A stretch of DNA of 49,200 nt, taken from contig JAIQEZ010000020.1 in assembly GCA_020073545.1 (NCBI GenBank), positions 1 through 49,200 on the forward strand. The letters run 5' to 3'. Positions 35,361 through 43,860 of the stretch are shown piece by piece. Source of the DNA: Terriglobia bacterium. GTDB lineage: Bacteria; Acidobacteriota; Terriglobia; UBA7540. Below the pieces are notes generated by a model. That model had not been told where the DNA came from. It made no database searches and worked only from the letters and a program-made list of their open reading frames with translations. Each line of letters starts with the position of its first letter. The first letter of the stretch is position 1. The position numbers and the translations under genes were made by a program.

Positions 35361-37380
35361 CCGGTTGTCGGTTCAGCGTCACGTAGCATCGCCCGCGAGA
35401 TTCATAGGTAAATGTTACGCGCTTGCCGGCCCGTTCTGCTCCGAGGATCGTGCCGGTGATGCTCTCGATACGCAACGCGCTCGGCCCGGCACCCGCAGCC
35501 TGCGGACGCGTTGAGACGCTGTGCGCACCGGCAGGAATGAGAACCTTCGAATCGGACAGGCCCGGCCACTCCCGGCCATCGAGGTAAGCGGTTCTCCCGC
35601 GTGTATCCGTCCTCCAGTAGAGCTGGCGCTGAACCTGCACCGGGGTGCCATCGCCCGCCTCGCTGGTCATCTGCTGGGCGCCCAGTACAAATGGGACCAG
35701 CCGCATATCATCCGCCGGCAAGGTGCTGAAGCCGAAGAGTGTGAGCAGGTCTACGTTCGCGGCTACGTTGGCAACCAATTCATAGAGTTCCAGCCCCCGG
35801 GGCTTGTTGAGCGGACGCCCCGGTGGAACTCTGTCCACAACGTTTACATCAATGGAAAATGGGGTGCCGGGTTGGAGCCGTGGGCGATAATGCTCGCCGA
35901 TGGCCCGGTAGCGGTCAGGGCTTTCATTCCACACCGTATAGGGGTCCTCAATCTCGACGGCAAAGCTGTACTTCTTTTGCAGGGCCAGCAGGCGCTCGGG
36001 ATCGACTGCGAACCGTTCCGTCACTGTGGGATCGCGCAGCGCATCAATAATGGTGAGCGTGGTTTGCAGATAGGGTTTTTCCGCTTGGCAACGTGCGAGG
36101 GTGTCGAGGAACGTTTCGGTCAGCCCGGTGATTAGCTCGATGCGATATTCGTGGAGCGCGCGGCGCATCTTCCCGTCCCGAGGCCCGTAGTGCGGCGATT
36201 GGGGATTGAAGAGCTCGAGCGGGTCCACCCCGTAACGCTGCTGGAACATCTTGCGAAACGTGGGATGCATGGGGGTGAAATCTTCCGGATATTTGAAGAT
36301 GCCTGGAGCACCCTCAAAGTACAATTCCGCAAAGTCAACGCCATCCCAGTCGTGGTCCAGAACCAGGCGTCGGGTGTGTTCGACCACGGCGCGCAAGCAG
36401 GCAGGATCTTCCAGCGCCATGTGAGAGCGCCAATCCATGATCGCCGGTTGACCGCTGGCCGTGACTTCGCGCCATTCGGGGTGCTGCTTCCAGAACTGCT
36501 CCCCAACCATCGGGTACTCCAGCCAAGCATATACGGCCATACCCTCGAGATGCGCGGCGGGGATGAAGCGGCGAGTGAACTCGTGGAACGCCTCCGAGTC
36601 GTAAAAGGCGGCGAGATGGACTTCGCGAACGGACCAACTCTTCAGTTGCGCGGCCACCGCGATCGGGTCGAGCTCGCCGCCCACGTCGAGGTACACGCAG
36701 AGGTTGTCCGCGGCCAGAGTGGGAGCGACGCGCAGCTCATCCACAATCGCCTGGGCCAGGAAAGGAAGATATTCAAAAACCATCCCTTCGGGCGGCTCGA
36801 GTGGTATCGCGCTGTGAATGAATCGTCCTTGGCCGCGGCTCCCCGAGACTACCAGCGGCGCTTTGTCTTTCGGGTCGAAAGCCAGCGCCTGGAGCGCGGG
36901 GTTTCCCTTGAAGCGGGTGTAAGCCAGCCGGCCGGGTAGGCGGACGAGGTCCTCGGCGTAACGTGCCCAACGATATCTGGTTATTTCTCCCCGGGTACCC
37001 GTGGCATTGACGCCGAGCGCTGCTGCCAGCGGTGCGGCGCCATCCAGAAGCAAGGGCATCCCGCGTTCGACGTCATGAAGGATGGTCTGGACAAGCGGAC
37101 CGTCAAGTTGCAGGCCTTCCGGTTCTGGAACAATCAGAAGAAGGTCGCTCTCCCTTTTAGATGAGAGGTAGCCCTCAGCCGAGACTTCACGAACACGGAA
37201 TCCCACGCTCAAAAGCGCGCGAGTAATCCCGGGATAATGTCTACCGGTGAGGGAAATGATTAAGGCTTGCGGGACGCGAGGGCAATTGACGTCAGGCGTC
37301 TCTTCGCTACGGTTGGTTGAACTAGTGGCAAGCGACAGGCAAACAGTGAAGCTGAGAATCAATAAGTGAGCTTTGCGCAT
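35254..37380 (-). CDS. Secreted glycoside-hydrolase-like protein
   Basis: 708 residues with a Sec signal peptide (MRKAHLLILSFTVCLSLATSS). The first third (about 40-230) looks like a ThuA/glutamine-amidotransferase-like Rossmann domain (LIISLTGRHYPGITRALLSVG; LLLDGAAPLAAALGVNATG). The middle is a TIM-barrel of the glycoside hydrolase type, with YAWLEYPMVGEQFW, WDGVDFAELYFEG (possible acid/base residues) and QKKYSFAVEIEDPYTVW. A beta-rich C-terminal domain follows. It may cleave plant or fungal glycans; the substrate is unknown. ATG 37380 has no ribosome-binding site, and a TATAAT box sits so close that the message may be leaderless. The stop lies inside the truncated toxin gene of the other strand. 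Confidence 0.6.
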   Translation of the reverse strand: MRKAHLLILSFTVCLSLATSSTNRSEETPDVNCPRVPQALIISLTGRHYPGITRALLSVGFRVREVSAEGYLSSKRESDLLLIVPEPEGLQLDGPLVQTILHDVERGMPLLLDGAAPLAAALGVNATGTRGEITRYRWARYAEDLVRLPGRLAYTRFKGNPALQALAFDPKDKAPLVVSGSRGQGRFIHSAIPLEPPEGMVFEYLPFLAQAIVDELRVAPTLAADNLCVYLDVGGELDPIAVAAQLKSWSVREVHLAAFYDSEAFHEFTRRFIPAAHLEGMAVYAWLEYPMVGEQFWKQHPEWREVTASGQPAIMDWRSHMALEDPACLRAVVEHTRRLVLDHDWDGVDFAELYFEGAPGIFKYPEDFTPMHPTFRKMFQQRYGVDPLELFNPQSPHYGPRDGKMRRALHEYRIELITGLTETFLDTLARCQAEKPYLQTTLTIIDALRDPTVTERFAVDPERLLALQKKYSFAVEIEDPYTVWNESPDRYRAIGEHYRPRLQPGTPFSIDVNVVDRVPPGRPLNKPRGLELYELVANVAANVDLLTLFGFSTLPADDMRLVPFVLGAQQMTSEAGDGTPVQVQRQLYWRTDTRGRTAYLDGREWPGLSDSKVLIPAGAHSVSTRPQAAGAGPSALRIESITGTILGAERAGKRVTFTYESRGRCYVTLNRQPAMVLCDGASGLGKILSNGGHVCLVLPQGKHSVEIE

Positions 37381-37387
37381 CCGCGAG

Positions 37388-37393
37388 ATTATA
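37388..37393 (-). promoter_or_regulatory. TATAAT box 7 bases before the start codon (possible leaderless mRNA)
   Basis: On the minus strand TATAAT ends 7 bases before the ATG at 37380, so transcription would begin at or next to the A of the ATG. No ribosome-binding site is present. A matching -35 box at 17 bases is poor. Confidence 0.4.
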
Positions 37394-37633
37394 CCCGCGA
37401 TGAGTGAACTTGTGTTGCTGGGATCAATTCGTGCTCCATCAAGGGATCACGAAGTTCTCCGTGACCTTTGTGCCTCTCAAACCACAACATAGAGGGCACG
37501 GAGCATCCCACGGACAGGGGCACCCTGCCGGTGCTTACCCTCTGCAAATCCGCCAATGCCAGTCCCTCTGTGGCATAATCGGGGCGAAATGATTCGGACC
37601 TTCGCACTCAGGTGACCAAGGGAGGGACAATCT

Positions 37634-38500
37634 ATGAGTTCTCGGCGCGAATTCATAAAGACCATCACGGCGGCGGTGGCAGGCTCAAAGCTCGTGCAAG
37701 TGGCCATGGCGGCGGACGAGCGGTCCTTCACAGGGCCCTTCGGCGTGCAACTTTACAGCCTGCGCGAGCAACTCCAGAAGGATGTGCCCGGCTCGCTCAA
37801 CCATATCCGCGAGGTCGGGTACACCACGGTGGAAACGGCGGGCTTTTACGGCCTGAAGCCCGAGGACTTCAAGCGCGAGCTCGACAAGGCGGGCCTGACG
37901 TGCACGGGCATGCATTCCGGCGACGACAACCGTTTTCGCGAGCATCTCGAGGAGATCATCGCGGAGGCCAAGATCTTCCAATCCCTTCACGTTTCCTGCC
38001 CCTGGGTGCAGGAGGAGCATCGCAAGGGCGCGGAGGGCTGCAAACGCGTGGCGGCGGAATTCAACACCTGGGGCAAGAAGCTCCAGGCCGCGGGCTTCCG
38101 GTTTTCGTACCACAATCACGATGCGGACTTCAAACCGGTTGGCTCGACGACGGCGGAAGATATCTTCATCGCCGAGACGGATCCCGAGCTGGTGGACTTC
38201 GAACTCGACCTCTACTTCGTGCAGAAAGTGGGACTGGTCCCGGCAGGCTATCTCAAAAAGTACTCGGGGCGGTTCAAGCAGCTTCACCTGAAGGACATCG
38301 CCAAGGGCGTCCAGCCGGGGTTCCGCGAGGAACCCGACACGACTTGCGTGCCCTTGGGCACGGGCCAGATCGACTGGCCGCGGACGCTGGCCGCAGCGGC
38401 GGAAGTCGGCGTGAAGGAGTATTACGTCGAGGATGAAAGCCCCACCGCCTGGGAGGGGATTGCGAAGAGCAACGCCTACCTGAAGTCCGTGCGCTTCTGA
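37634..38500 (+). CDS. Tat-exported sugar phosphate isomerase/epimerase-like TIM-barrel protein
   Basis: 288 residues. The N-terminus has a twin-arginine signal (SSRREFIKTITAA, Arg4-Arg5), so the folded protein is probably exported. The rest is an AP endonuclease 2-type TIM barrel (xylose isomerase-like): GVQLYSLREQL at strand 1, then SYHNHDADF, VDFELDLYFV and FKQLHLKDIAKG contributing His/Asp/Glu metal ligands, and YYVEDESP at the end. Related enzymes isomerise or epimerise sugars and inositols with divalent metals. ATG 37634 follows GGGAGGGAC. The neighbouring glycoside-hydrolase-like gene is divergent, so they may share a regulatory region. Confidence 0.85.
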   Translation: MSSRREFIKTITAAVAGSKLVQVAMAADERSFTGPFGVQLYSLREQLQKDVPGSLNHIREVGYTTVETAGFYGLKPEDFKRELDKAGLTCTGMHSGDDNRFREHLEEIIAEAKIFQSLHVSCPWVQEEHRKGAEGCKRVAAEFNTWGKKLQAAGFRFSYHNHDADFKPVGSTTAEDIFIAETDPELVDFELDLYFVQKVGLVPAGYLKKYSGRFKQLHLKDIAKGVQPGFREEPDTTCVPLGTGQIDWPRTLAAAAEVGVKEYYVEDESPTAWEGIAKSNAYLKSVRF

Positions 38501-38589
38501 CAGTTTAGGGAGTTGCCCCGCCGACCGGGAAACGACGCTATGATGATACGGGTCGCGTGCTGCGTGCTGCCTTTCCGGAGGTCTTGAGC

Positions 38590-39798
38590 TTGCCGATCGT
38601 CACTGAAGTTGAAACCAAAGCGCCCGGCTTTGCTTGGCCTCTCACGCGCCTGGACGTGGCCGGCGGCTTTGGCGACATTGGCGTGCTCTTTCCCATCGCC
38701 ATCGCCCTGATTACCCTGAACCATCTGAATCCCACGGCGCTGTTCCTGGCGGCAGGGCTGACTTATTGTATCGCGGCGCGATATTTCCAGATCCCCATCG
38801 CGGTGCAGCCCCTCAAAGCGGTGGCAGCGATTGCTTTTGCCCTGTCGCTCGCGCCCTCCGCCATTGCCAGCGCCGGCTTGGTGATGGGCGTGCTGCTGCT
38901 CTTTGTCGGTTTGACGAACCTGGCGCGGTGGCTGGCCAGGCTGTTCACCTTGCCGATTGTCCGCGGAATTCAACTGGGGCTGGGTCTGCTGCTGGCGCGC
39001 GAGGGTTTGCGGCTAATGCTCGCGCCGCGCGCGGGACTGGCCCTTCCCGGCGGCGCGCTCGCGTCGTGGACGGTCGCCCTCGCCGGAGGCGCGTTATTGT
39101 TAGCTCTTCGGGATTCGCGGCGTTTCCCCGCGGCGCTCGTCTTGCTGGTCGCGGGAATTGCCTTGGGCGTCGCCCTGCACTGGGGCAAGCTCCCCGCACT
39201 GGGCTTTGGTCTGGTGCCGCTCGAGCTGCTTCATCCCCAGGTGGCCGAGCTCAAGAGGGTTCTGCCGCTGCTGGTCGTTCCGCAATTCGCGCTGACCTTC
39301 GGAAACTCCATTGTGGCCACGGAAAACACCGCGCAGATTCTCTACGGCCAGCAGGCGCGGCGGGTCACAGTGCGCGCACTCAGTCTGAGCATCGGAATCG
39401 TGAACCTGGCCAGCGCGGCGATCATGGGCTCACCGTTGTGCCATGGATCGGGCGGCATTACGGCGCACTACCGCTTCGGCGCACGCACGCCCAAGTCCAG
39501 CTACGTCATCGGCGGCGTCTGCATCCTGCTGGCTCTGTTCGGTCGCGCCGCAGTCGGCTTGCTCCAATTGATCCCCCTGGCGGTGCTGGGAGTATTCCTG
39601 GTGTATGTGGGCATCCAACACGCCGCCTACCTGCGCGACATCGTCAGGCGGCGGGCCGAACTCCTGATTGCCGTCTCGGTAGGTCTCGTCTCCCTCGTCA
39701 CCACCAATCTGATGTGGGGATTCCTCGTGGGATTTGTCCTGCAAGGGATCTTGTGGGCAAGCACCAAGGTGCGCGAGCGCCGGGCGAGGGTAGCGTAA
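38590..39798 (+). CDS. MOT1/SulP-related molybdate or sulfate transporter
   Basis: 402 residues, about eleven hydrophobic helices. Motifs are GGFGDIGVLFPIAIALI at the first helix, IAVQPLKAVAAIAFA, GNSIVATENTAQILYG, and GSPLCHGSGGITAHYRFGART, the signature of MOT1-type molybdate transporters and related SulP proteins. It imports molybdate or sulfate; the choice between these cannot be made from sequence. TTG 38590 is preferred because GGAGG (38577-38581) lies 8 bases upstream; the frame is open further up but without a better start. The stop codon lies 4 bases before a candidate inverted repeat of the IS-like remnant. Confidence 0.85.
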   Translation: MPIVTEVETKAPGFAWPLTRLDVAGGFGDIGVLFPIAIALITLNHLNPTALFLAAGLTYCIAARYFQIPIAVQPLKAVAAIAFALSLAPSAIASAGLVMGVLLLFVGLTNLARWLARLFTLPIVRGIQLGLGLLLAREGLRLMLAPRAGLALPGGALASWTVALAGGALLLALRDSRRFPAALVLLVAGIALGVALHWGKLPALGFGLVPLELLHPQVAELKRVLPLLVVPQFALTFGNSIVATENTAQILYGQQARRVTVRALSLSIGIVNLASAAIMGSPLCHGSGGITAHYRFGARTPKSSYVIGGVCILLALFGRAAVGLLQLIPLAVLGVFLVYVGIQHAAYLRDIVRRRAELLIAVSVGLVSLVTTNLMWGFLVGFVLQGILWASTKVRERRARVA

Positions 39799-39833
39799 CT
39801 TCTTTTGTGTAAATCGGGTTTTGGAAAGAGAAA

Positions 39834-39885
39834 GAGGGTGTACTTTTTCGGGAGTGGCAAGACTCTCCCAAGGAGGTACACCCTC
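39834..39885. repeat. 52-base hairpin at the left end of the IS remnant
   Basis: GAGGGTGTAC (39834-39843) and GTACACCCTC (39876-39885) are exact 10-bp inverse repeats; an inner imperfect pair (GGGAGT, ACTCTCCC) extends the stem. It lies before the transposase frame. In other IS elements such hairpins shield the transposase from outside transcription; here that is only a guess. Confidence 0.55.
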
Positions 39886-39894
39886 CGGCGAGAA

Positions 39895-40519
39895 CTGGAA
39901 GTCCTCGACCCGGGACATCTTGAGTTTTCTTGGGAAGACAGAAAAGAGTTCTTTGCAGAGGAGCTCTGCGAGCTTGTGCGGAGCGAGGTGAAGCGGCTGT
40001 TGGAAGAGACGTTGGAAGCAGAGCGGACGGACGGGTTAGGGGTCGGCCGCTACGTGCGGGACGAGGCCGGGCGGCGGGATTATCGCAACGGGTACTACTG
40101 ACGGGACCTGGGGACGCGGTTAGGGTTGCTGCGCAAGCTCCGCGTGCCGCGCACCCGGGGCGGCTGTCCCCGCCCGTTGCTGGACCGCTACCAGCGGCGG
40201 CAGGAGTCGGTGAACGGACGGGTCTGCGAGGCCTTCCTGCGCGGGGTGTCGACCCGGCAAGTGGGAGAAGGGCTGGAACCGGTCTTGGGGGAAAGCTCCT
40301 CGGCGCAGACCGTGTCGCGGATCGCAGGCGGGCTGGACCCGGCGGTGCGGGCTTTTCATCAACATCGAGCGTGCCTTCCGGGAGGTGCGGCGCCGCACGC
40401 GCCCCCTGTCCAGCTTCACCAACCCGGTGAGCTGTGAGCGCATCGTCTTGGGCGTCATCAGTCACTTGAACCGCTCCTGGGAGAAGAAACCCCTCAAGGA
40501 ATTTGCACAAAGCAGTTGA
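39895..40519 (+). pseudogene. IS256-family transposase remnant
   Basis: Three pieces of one IS256-type transposase. The N-terminal part (LEETLEAERTD, then GRRDYRNGYY) ends at TGA 40099-40101. The same frame continues RDLGTRLGLLRKLRVPRTRG and reaches SSAQTVSRIAGGLDPAVRAF. At about 40350 the reading moves to another frame, where NIERAFREVRRRTRPLSSF through LNRSWEKKPLKEF, the family's C-terminal end, is intact up to TGA 40517-40519. The DDE catalytic core between these blocks (normally about 190 residues) is missing, so the element cannot move by itself. The first stop replaces a single codon; the junction looks like a deletion. Confidence 0.75.
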
Positions 40520-40714
40520 CTCTACCTCCAATCCTGCAAGCCGGTTGAAACTTCTCTCCCGAGAGTGAAATAATGATGGCAGGTTGATCTGCCGCGGGAT
40601 CGGTTGCGTGTTTGCGAAGGAAATTAGGATACTACCTTCCAACAGCCGAGGGTCCGTGTGGAGCCTGCGGGATCGCAAGTGCCCGAGCCGCAAAATTGTG
40701 GAGGTCCATTTCCG
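40520..40714. other. Gap between the IS remnant and the next gene
   Basis: 195 bases; probably contains the promoter of the gene at 40715. A short inverted repeat (CTCTC..GAGAG) is seen around 40553-40566. No gene seen. Confidence 0.4.
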
Positions 40715-41821
40715 ATGAGCCCGAACCACGAACTTTGGCGAAGGGGCCGCTCGGCTCTCCTCCTATTCTTAGTCGTCGGGATGACTTCGGCCGCGACGGC
40801 AGGACAACTTGCCAAGAGGGGTGCCAGGGAGCGCGGAGGTCCCTATATCGATTCCGACTTCCGGCCGCAACTGCTGAATGCCGATTCCGATCCCACTTTT
40901 CGCTACCCCATCCTGAGTATGCCGGGCTCAGTCTTCAGTATCACTTACGGCTGGCTTGACATCACCCGCAACTCGGTTCGTTACCAGGTGGCCCAGCCCA
41001 CAAGCAAATCCGACCACTCGTTCGAAGTTCCCCGCAATGAAATCGGTGAACTCAGGTTCAATTACAATTACGTCATGTTCCGGAGCCCCAAAAAGAGGCA
41101 GATGATTTTCCATTTTCCGCAAAGCCAGTGGGGATCGGTTCACACTGCTCCCGGCGCCGCCTCGGCAGCCGGCCGCGGGACAGACGGGACGGTGTCAATT
41201 TATCAGGCGCTGCGTAACTTCGATCATGTGCTGGCGCTGGTGAGGCCTCCGGCCCTCGCACCTCCGCCCGGTGCGGTGCAACCTGTCGTAAGCCCTCCAC
41301 CGGAATCCAAGCCTGCCGCGCCGCCTGCTCCGCCCGCGATCGTGCTGGCCGCTCCTTCGGGCGCAGGCGCGAATCAGGTTGTCGAGACGGATGAATCCCC
41401 TTTGGTTATTCGCGGCGTGGCCATGGACAGCACCGGCATTCCGGTCGTCACCATCAATGGTTCACCTGCCAACATGCGGCCGCAAAACACGCAAGCGGCG
41501 GAATTCTGGTCGGACCCGCTGACGCTTCAGCCGGGAGGTAACCGCATCCAGATCACGGCTACCAACGCCGCCCGCGTGGAGGCCAAGCTCGTCTTCCTCG
41601 TTCATTACACCCCCAAGGCGGCTCCCCCGAATCCTCGCGCGCTGGACAAGCAGGATATTATCTCCTTGCTCCAGGGCGGAGTCCCCAACGCGCGGATAGC
41701 GGAGATCATCAAAGACCGGGGCATCAAGTTCTCACCCACCGCTGACGACCTGAACGACATTCGGGCGGAGGGTGGAAACGATGATCTGATCCAGGCGATC
41801 CAACAGACCGCCGCCAATTAG
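40715..41821 (+). CDS. Secreted protein with Ig-like domain and C-terminal LLQG-type domain
   Basis: 368 residues. The N-terminus has a signal-anchor stretch (RSALLLFLVVGMTSAATAGQ). A first domain of unknown fold (about 50-150) contains ITYGWLDITRNSVRYQVAQP and an F-NYNYVMF motif; a long Pro/Ala-rich linker follows; then a bacterial Ig-like domain (about 220-300; SPLVIRGVAMDSTGIPVVTI, WSDPLTLQPGGNRIQITATN). The end is a 55-residue domain (about 312-366) with ISLLQGGVPNARIAEIIKDRG, which is the same domain found at the N-terminus of the gene at 29425-30438. ATG 40715 lies 9 bases after GGAGGT. Function unknown; an envelope protein is likely. Confidence 0.75.
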   Translation: MSPNHELWRRGRSALLLFLVVGMTSAATAGQLAKRGARERGGPYIDSDFRPQLLNADSDPTFRYPILSMPGSVFSITYGWLDITRNSVRYQVAQPTSKSDHSFEVPRNEIGELRFNYNYVMFRSPKKRQMIFHFPQSQWGSVHTAPGAASAAGRGTDGTVSIYQALRNFDHVLALVRPPALAPPPGAVQPVVSPPPESKPAAPPAPPAIVLAAPSGAGANQVVETDESPLVIRGVAMDSTGIPVVTINGSPANMRPQNTQAAEFWSDPLTLQPGGNRIQITATNAARVEAKLVFLVHYTPKAAPPNPRALDKQDIISLLQGGVPNARIAEIIKDRGIKFSPTADDLNDIRAEGGNDDLIQAIQQTAAN

Positions 41822-41953
41822 TGACCAGTACATCCGCATGTTCGGGACCATCCACGCCCTTGGCGGGCAGCCTTTGGCGGCTCTGGCGGCAAGACAAATC
41901 TCTGCCATTGCCTGTAACGTCGCCCCTGCGGCCCGTTCCCGCGCAGACGCGCC

Positions 41954-42511
41954 GTGTTGCGCCAATACAGGTTGAAGCGTTATCGTAGCTTGGCGGTCTT
42001 TCGGGCTCTACCCAGCACCTTTTTCGCGGGCGTGTATATGCCGATGCCGTGGCCGGTGAAAGCCTTTCTTGTGTTCGGCGCTATGCTGCTCGTGCAGAGT
42101 GCCTGGTCGCTCGTCGATGGATATCGCTTCCTGCGTTTCGTCCGACGGAGGCGGAGCAGGCCGGTGGGAAATTACGCTCCGCTGGCCGCAGTGGTGATTC
42201 CCTGCAAGGGAGTGGATGCAGAGTTTGAATCCAACCTCGACCGATTCCTGACTCAGGACTACCCGAACTATCAAGTTGTGTTCGTCGTCGCTGATCCGAG
42301 CGATCCCGCGTACAAACGCTTACAGGAGCGGTTGGCGACGCTGCCCGAATCCGGCGTCGTCCGCGCACCCGAGACCTTACTGGTTGTGGCGGGGATATCG
42401 GACGAGCGCGGGGATAAGGTCAATAACCTGCTGCACGGGCTCGAGGTACTGGATCAGAGCGTTGAGGCGCTGATCTTTGCCGACATCGATGCCAGCCCAT
42501 CCCCGGATTGA
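41954..42511 (+). CDS. Family 2 glycosyltransferase, N-terminal part, ends at in-frame TGA
   Basis: N-terminal half of a membrane glycosyltransferase of the GT2 type (ceramide glucosyltransferase/cellulose synthase-like). One transmembrane helix (PWPVKAFLVFGAMLLVQ) precedes the nucleotide-sugar domain: AAVVIPCKGVDAEFESNLDR, then SDERGDKVNNLLHGLEVL and the donor-binding acidic motif in ADIDASPSPD. The frame then meets TGA 42509-42511, and continues in the same frame in the next entry. Family members usually have Trp here (PDWLRSL), which is TGG, so one G-to-A change would explain it. GTG 41954 is the first start; ATG 42038 or later is possible, as no clear ribosome-binding site is seen. Confidence 0.8.
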   Translation: MLRQYRLKRYRSLAVFRALPSTFFAGVYMPMPWPVKAFLVFGAMLLVQSAWSLVDGYRFLRFVRRRRSRPVGNYAPLAAVVIPCKGVDAEFESNLDRFLTQDYPNYQVVFVVADPSDPAYKRLQERLATLPESGVVRAPETLLVVAGISDERGDKVNNLLHGLEVLDQSVEALIFADIDASPSPD

Positions 42512-43276
42512 TTGCGGTCGCTGGTGGCGCCACTCGCCAACCCCCGAGTCACCGTCAGCACAGGCTTTCGATGGTATCTGCCGGGCGAGGGGTTTGTCTC
42601 GCAACTTCGCGCGGCGTGGGACACCTCCATCGCCACCCTGATGGGTGACCACGATCACAACTTCGCGTGGGGTGGGTCGATGGCGATCCGCGTGGCCGAT
42701 TTTCGCAGGCTCCGCGTTGCCGAATGCTACTGGCCCAACACCGTGAGCGATGACTACGCGCTGACGCGCGCTGTCCGCGAGGCTGGCGGGAGGATCGAAT
42801 TTGAACCCCGCTGCCTGGTCGCATCCAGAGAAGAATCGAGCTTACGGGAATTCCTGCACTGGTCGAATCGTCAAATCATCATCACGCGCGTTTACGCGGC
42901 ACACTTGTGGAGACGGGGACTCGCCGCGTATGGTTGCTACTGCGGGAGCTTTCTCCTGGGAGGGGTCGCGTTGCTGATGCCGGGTGTCACGGTGGAACAG
43001 CGACTCGCCGTGGCGGGTACCTTGCTCGCCATCCTGTTGCTCGGGGCCGACAAGGGCCGCATTCGCTCTGTCGCGGCCCGCGAACTCTTTCCCGCCGAAG
43101 CCACGAGCCTGCAGCGCCTCGCTTCACGTTACTGGCAACTGACGCCGGTTGTCCCCTGGGTGATGCTGGGGAATTTTCTCGTGGCCGGTTTCACCCGGCG
43201 GATTGAGTGGCGCGGGACGCAATACGAGCTGGTCTCGCAACAGAAGGTGCGGGTACTCGGGCGGGAGCATCTTTGA
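42512..43276 (+). CDS. Family 2 glycosyltransferase, C-terminal part
   Basis: Directly continues the upstream frame after TGA 42509-42511 and completes the enzyme: LRSLVAPLANPRVTVSTGFRW, WGGSMAIRVADF, the acidic SDDYALTRAVREAGG, and WSNRQIIITRVYA corresponding to the Q/RxxRW-like acceptor site. Two or three C-terminal transmembrane helices follow (GCYCGSFLLGGVALLMPG; LAVAGTLLAILLLG). A TTG lies right at 42512, so internal initiation is formally possible but there is no ribosome-binding site. Without readthrough or repair the enzyme would be non-functional. Confidence 0.8.
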   Translation: MRSLVAPLANPRVTVSTGFRWYLPGEGFVSQLRAAWDTSIATLMGDHDHNFAWGGSMAIRVADFRRLRVAECYWPNTVSDDYALTRAVREAGGRIEFEPRCLVASREESSLREFLHWSNRQIIITRVYAAHLWRRGLAAYGCYCGSFLLGGVALLMPGVTVEQRLAVAGTLLAILLLGADKGRIRSVAARELFPAEATSLQRLASRYWQLTPVVPWVMLGNFLVAGFTRRIEWRGTQYELVSQQKVRVLGREHL

Positions 43277-43289
43277 AAACGCTGCCGAA

Positions 43290-43652
43290 CTAACGGGTGC
43301 TGCGAGGAGGCCGGGTGGCGTGCCGGGAGATGTATCGTGCTGGAGTGACGGCGCGTTTTTTCTTGGGCGGCGCGAGGGGCTCTTCCTCAGGGAGCTTTTC
43401 CGCCGGCGCTTCGGCCGGGCCCACAGGTGGTGATTTCGAAAGTACCTCTTCGAATAATACCGTGCGGGGTCCTGGCCTCTTCTTGAGCGGCACCTCGGCG
43501 TTCCGGTAAGGATGTTCGCTGTGGCAGGTCTGGCAAACGACTTTCACCACTTTGCCCTCGACCATGCTCGCCACAGCATGATTGAGCAGCAGCTTACAGC
43601 GCGGACAATAGTCATCGATCACATCACCCAGGCGGAATGACGACGCGGTCAT
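43290..43652 (-). CDS. Small zinc-ribbon protein with Lys/Pro-rich tail
   Basis: 120 residues, family not recognised. DYCPRCKLLLNH and VVCQTCHSEH give a two-knuckle zinc ribbon (about residues 15-50), and the rest is a disordered, Pro-, Glu- and Lys-rich tail ending in RATRPPRSTR-like basic residues. ATG 43652 (MTASSFRLGDVIDDYC) lies 8 bases after GAGG and is preferred over an upstream in-frame start at 43706. It is read towards the glycosyltransferase gene and is divergent from the DUF1385 gene. A nucleic-acid-binding role is plausible. Confidence 0.7.
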   Translation of the reverse strand: MTASSFRLGDVIDDYCPRCKLLLNHAVASMVEGKVVKVVCQTCHSEHPYRNAEVPLKKRPGPRTVLFEEVLSKSPPVGPAEAPAEKLPEEEPLAPPKKKRAVTPARYISRHATRPPRSTR

Positions 43653-43860
43653 GGGCTGGCCCTCAAATGACGCTCCTCTTGAGCAGAGGAAATGCAGGCG
43701 CGCCAATTATACAGCGAGCCCGGCAAAAACAAAACCGCCCCGGGCCGCGATTTGACACCCCCTGGAATTGCAGCTATTCTGGCCTATGGACCGGGGGTGC
43801 AAGCGCGCCTCTGTTTGACCTCCAGGAGCAGGGCTGCAACCTCGAAAAGACACGCGTGCC

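Larger units (their letters stand above)
39803..40519 (+). mobile_element. Decayed IS256-like element with internal deletion
   Basis: Remnant of a transposon of the IS256 family, about 0.7 kb where an intact member is about 1.3 kb or more. TTTTGTGTAAAT (39803-39814) and ATTTGCACAAAG (40501-40512) are close inverse copies and may be its ends. The transposase contains a stop and a large deletion (see next entry). A 10-bp perfect inverted repeat near the left end is listed separately. The exact ends and target duplication could not be settled: the stop of the transposase lies 7 bases beyond the right candidate repeat, so the true right end may be further out. Confidence 0.6.

Noticed and set aside
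42509-42511. UGA recoding as tryptophan, or selenocysteine insertion
   Set aside because: Many intact genes in the window (actA, ctaE, prfA) end at TGA, and no conserved Cys/Sec pattern surrounds the site. A point mutation or sequence error is simpler.
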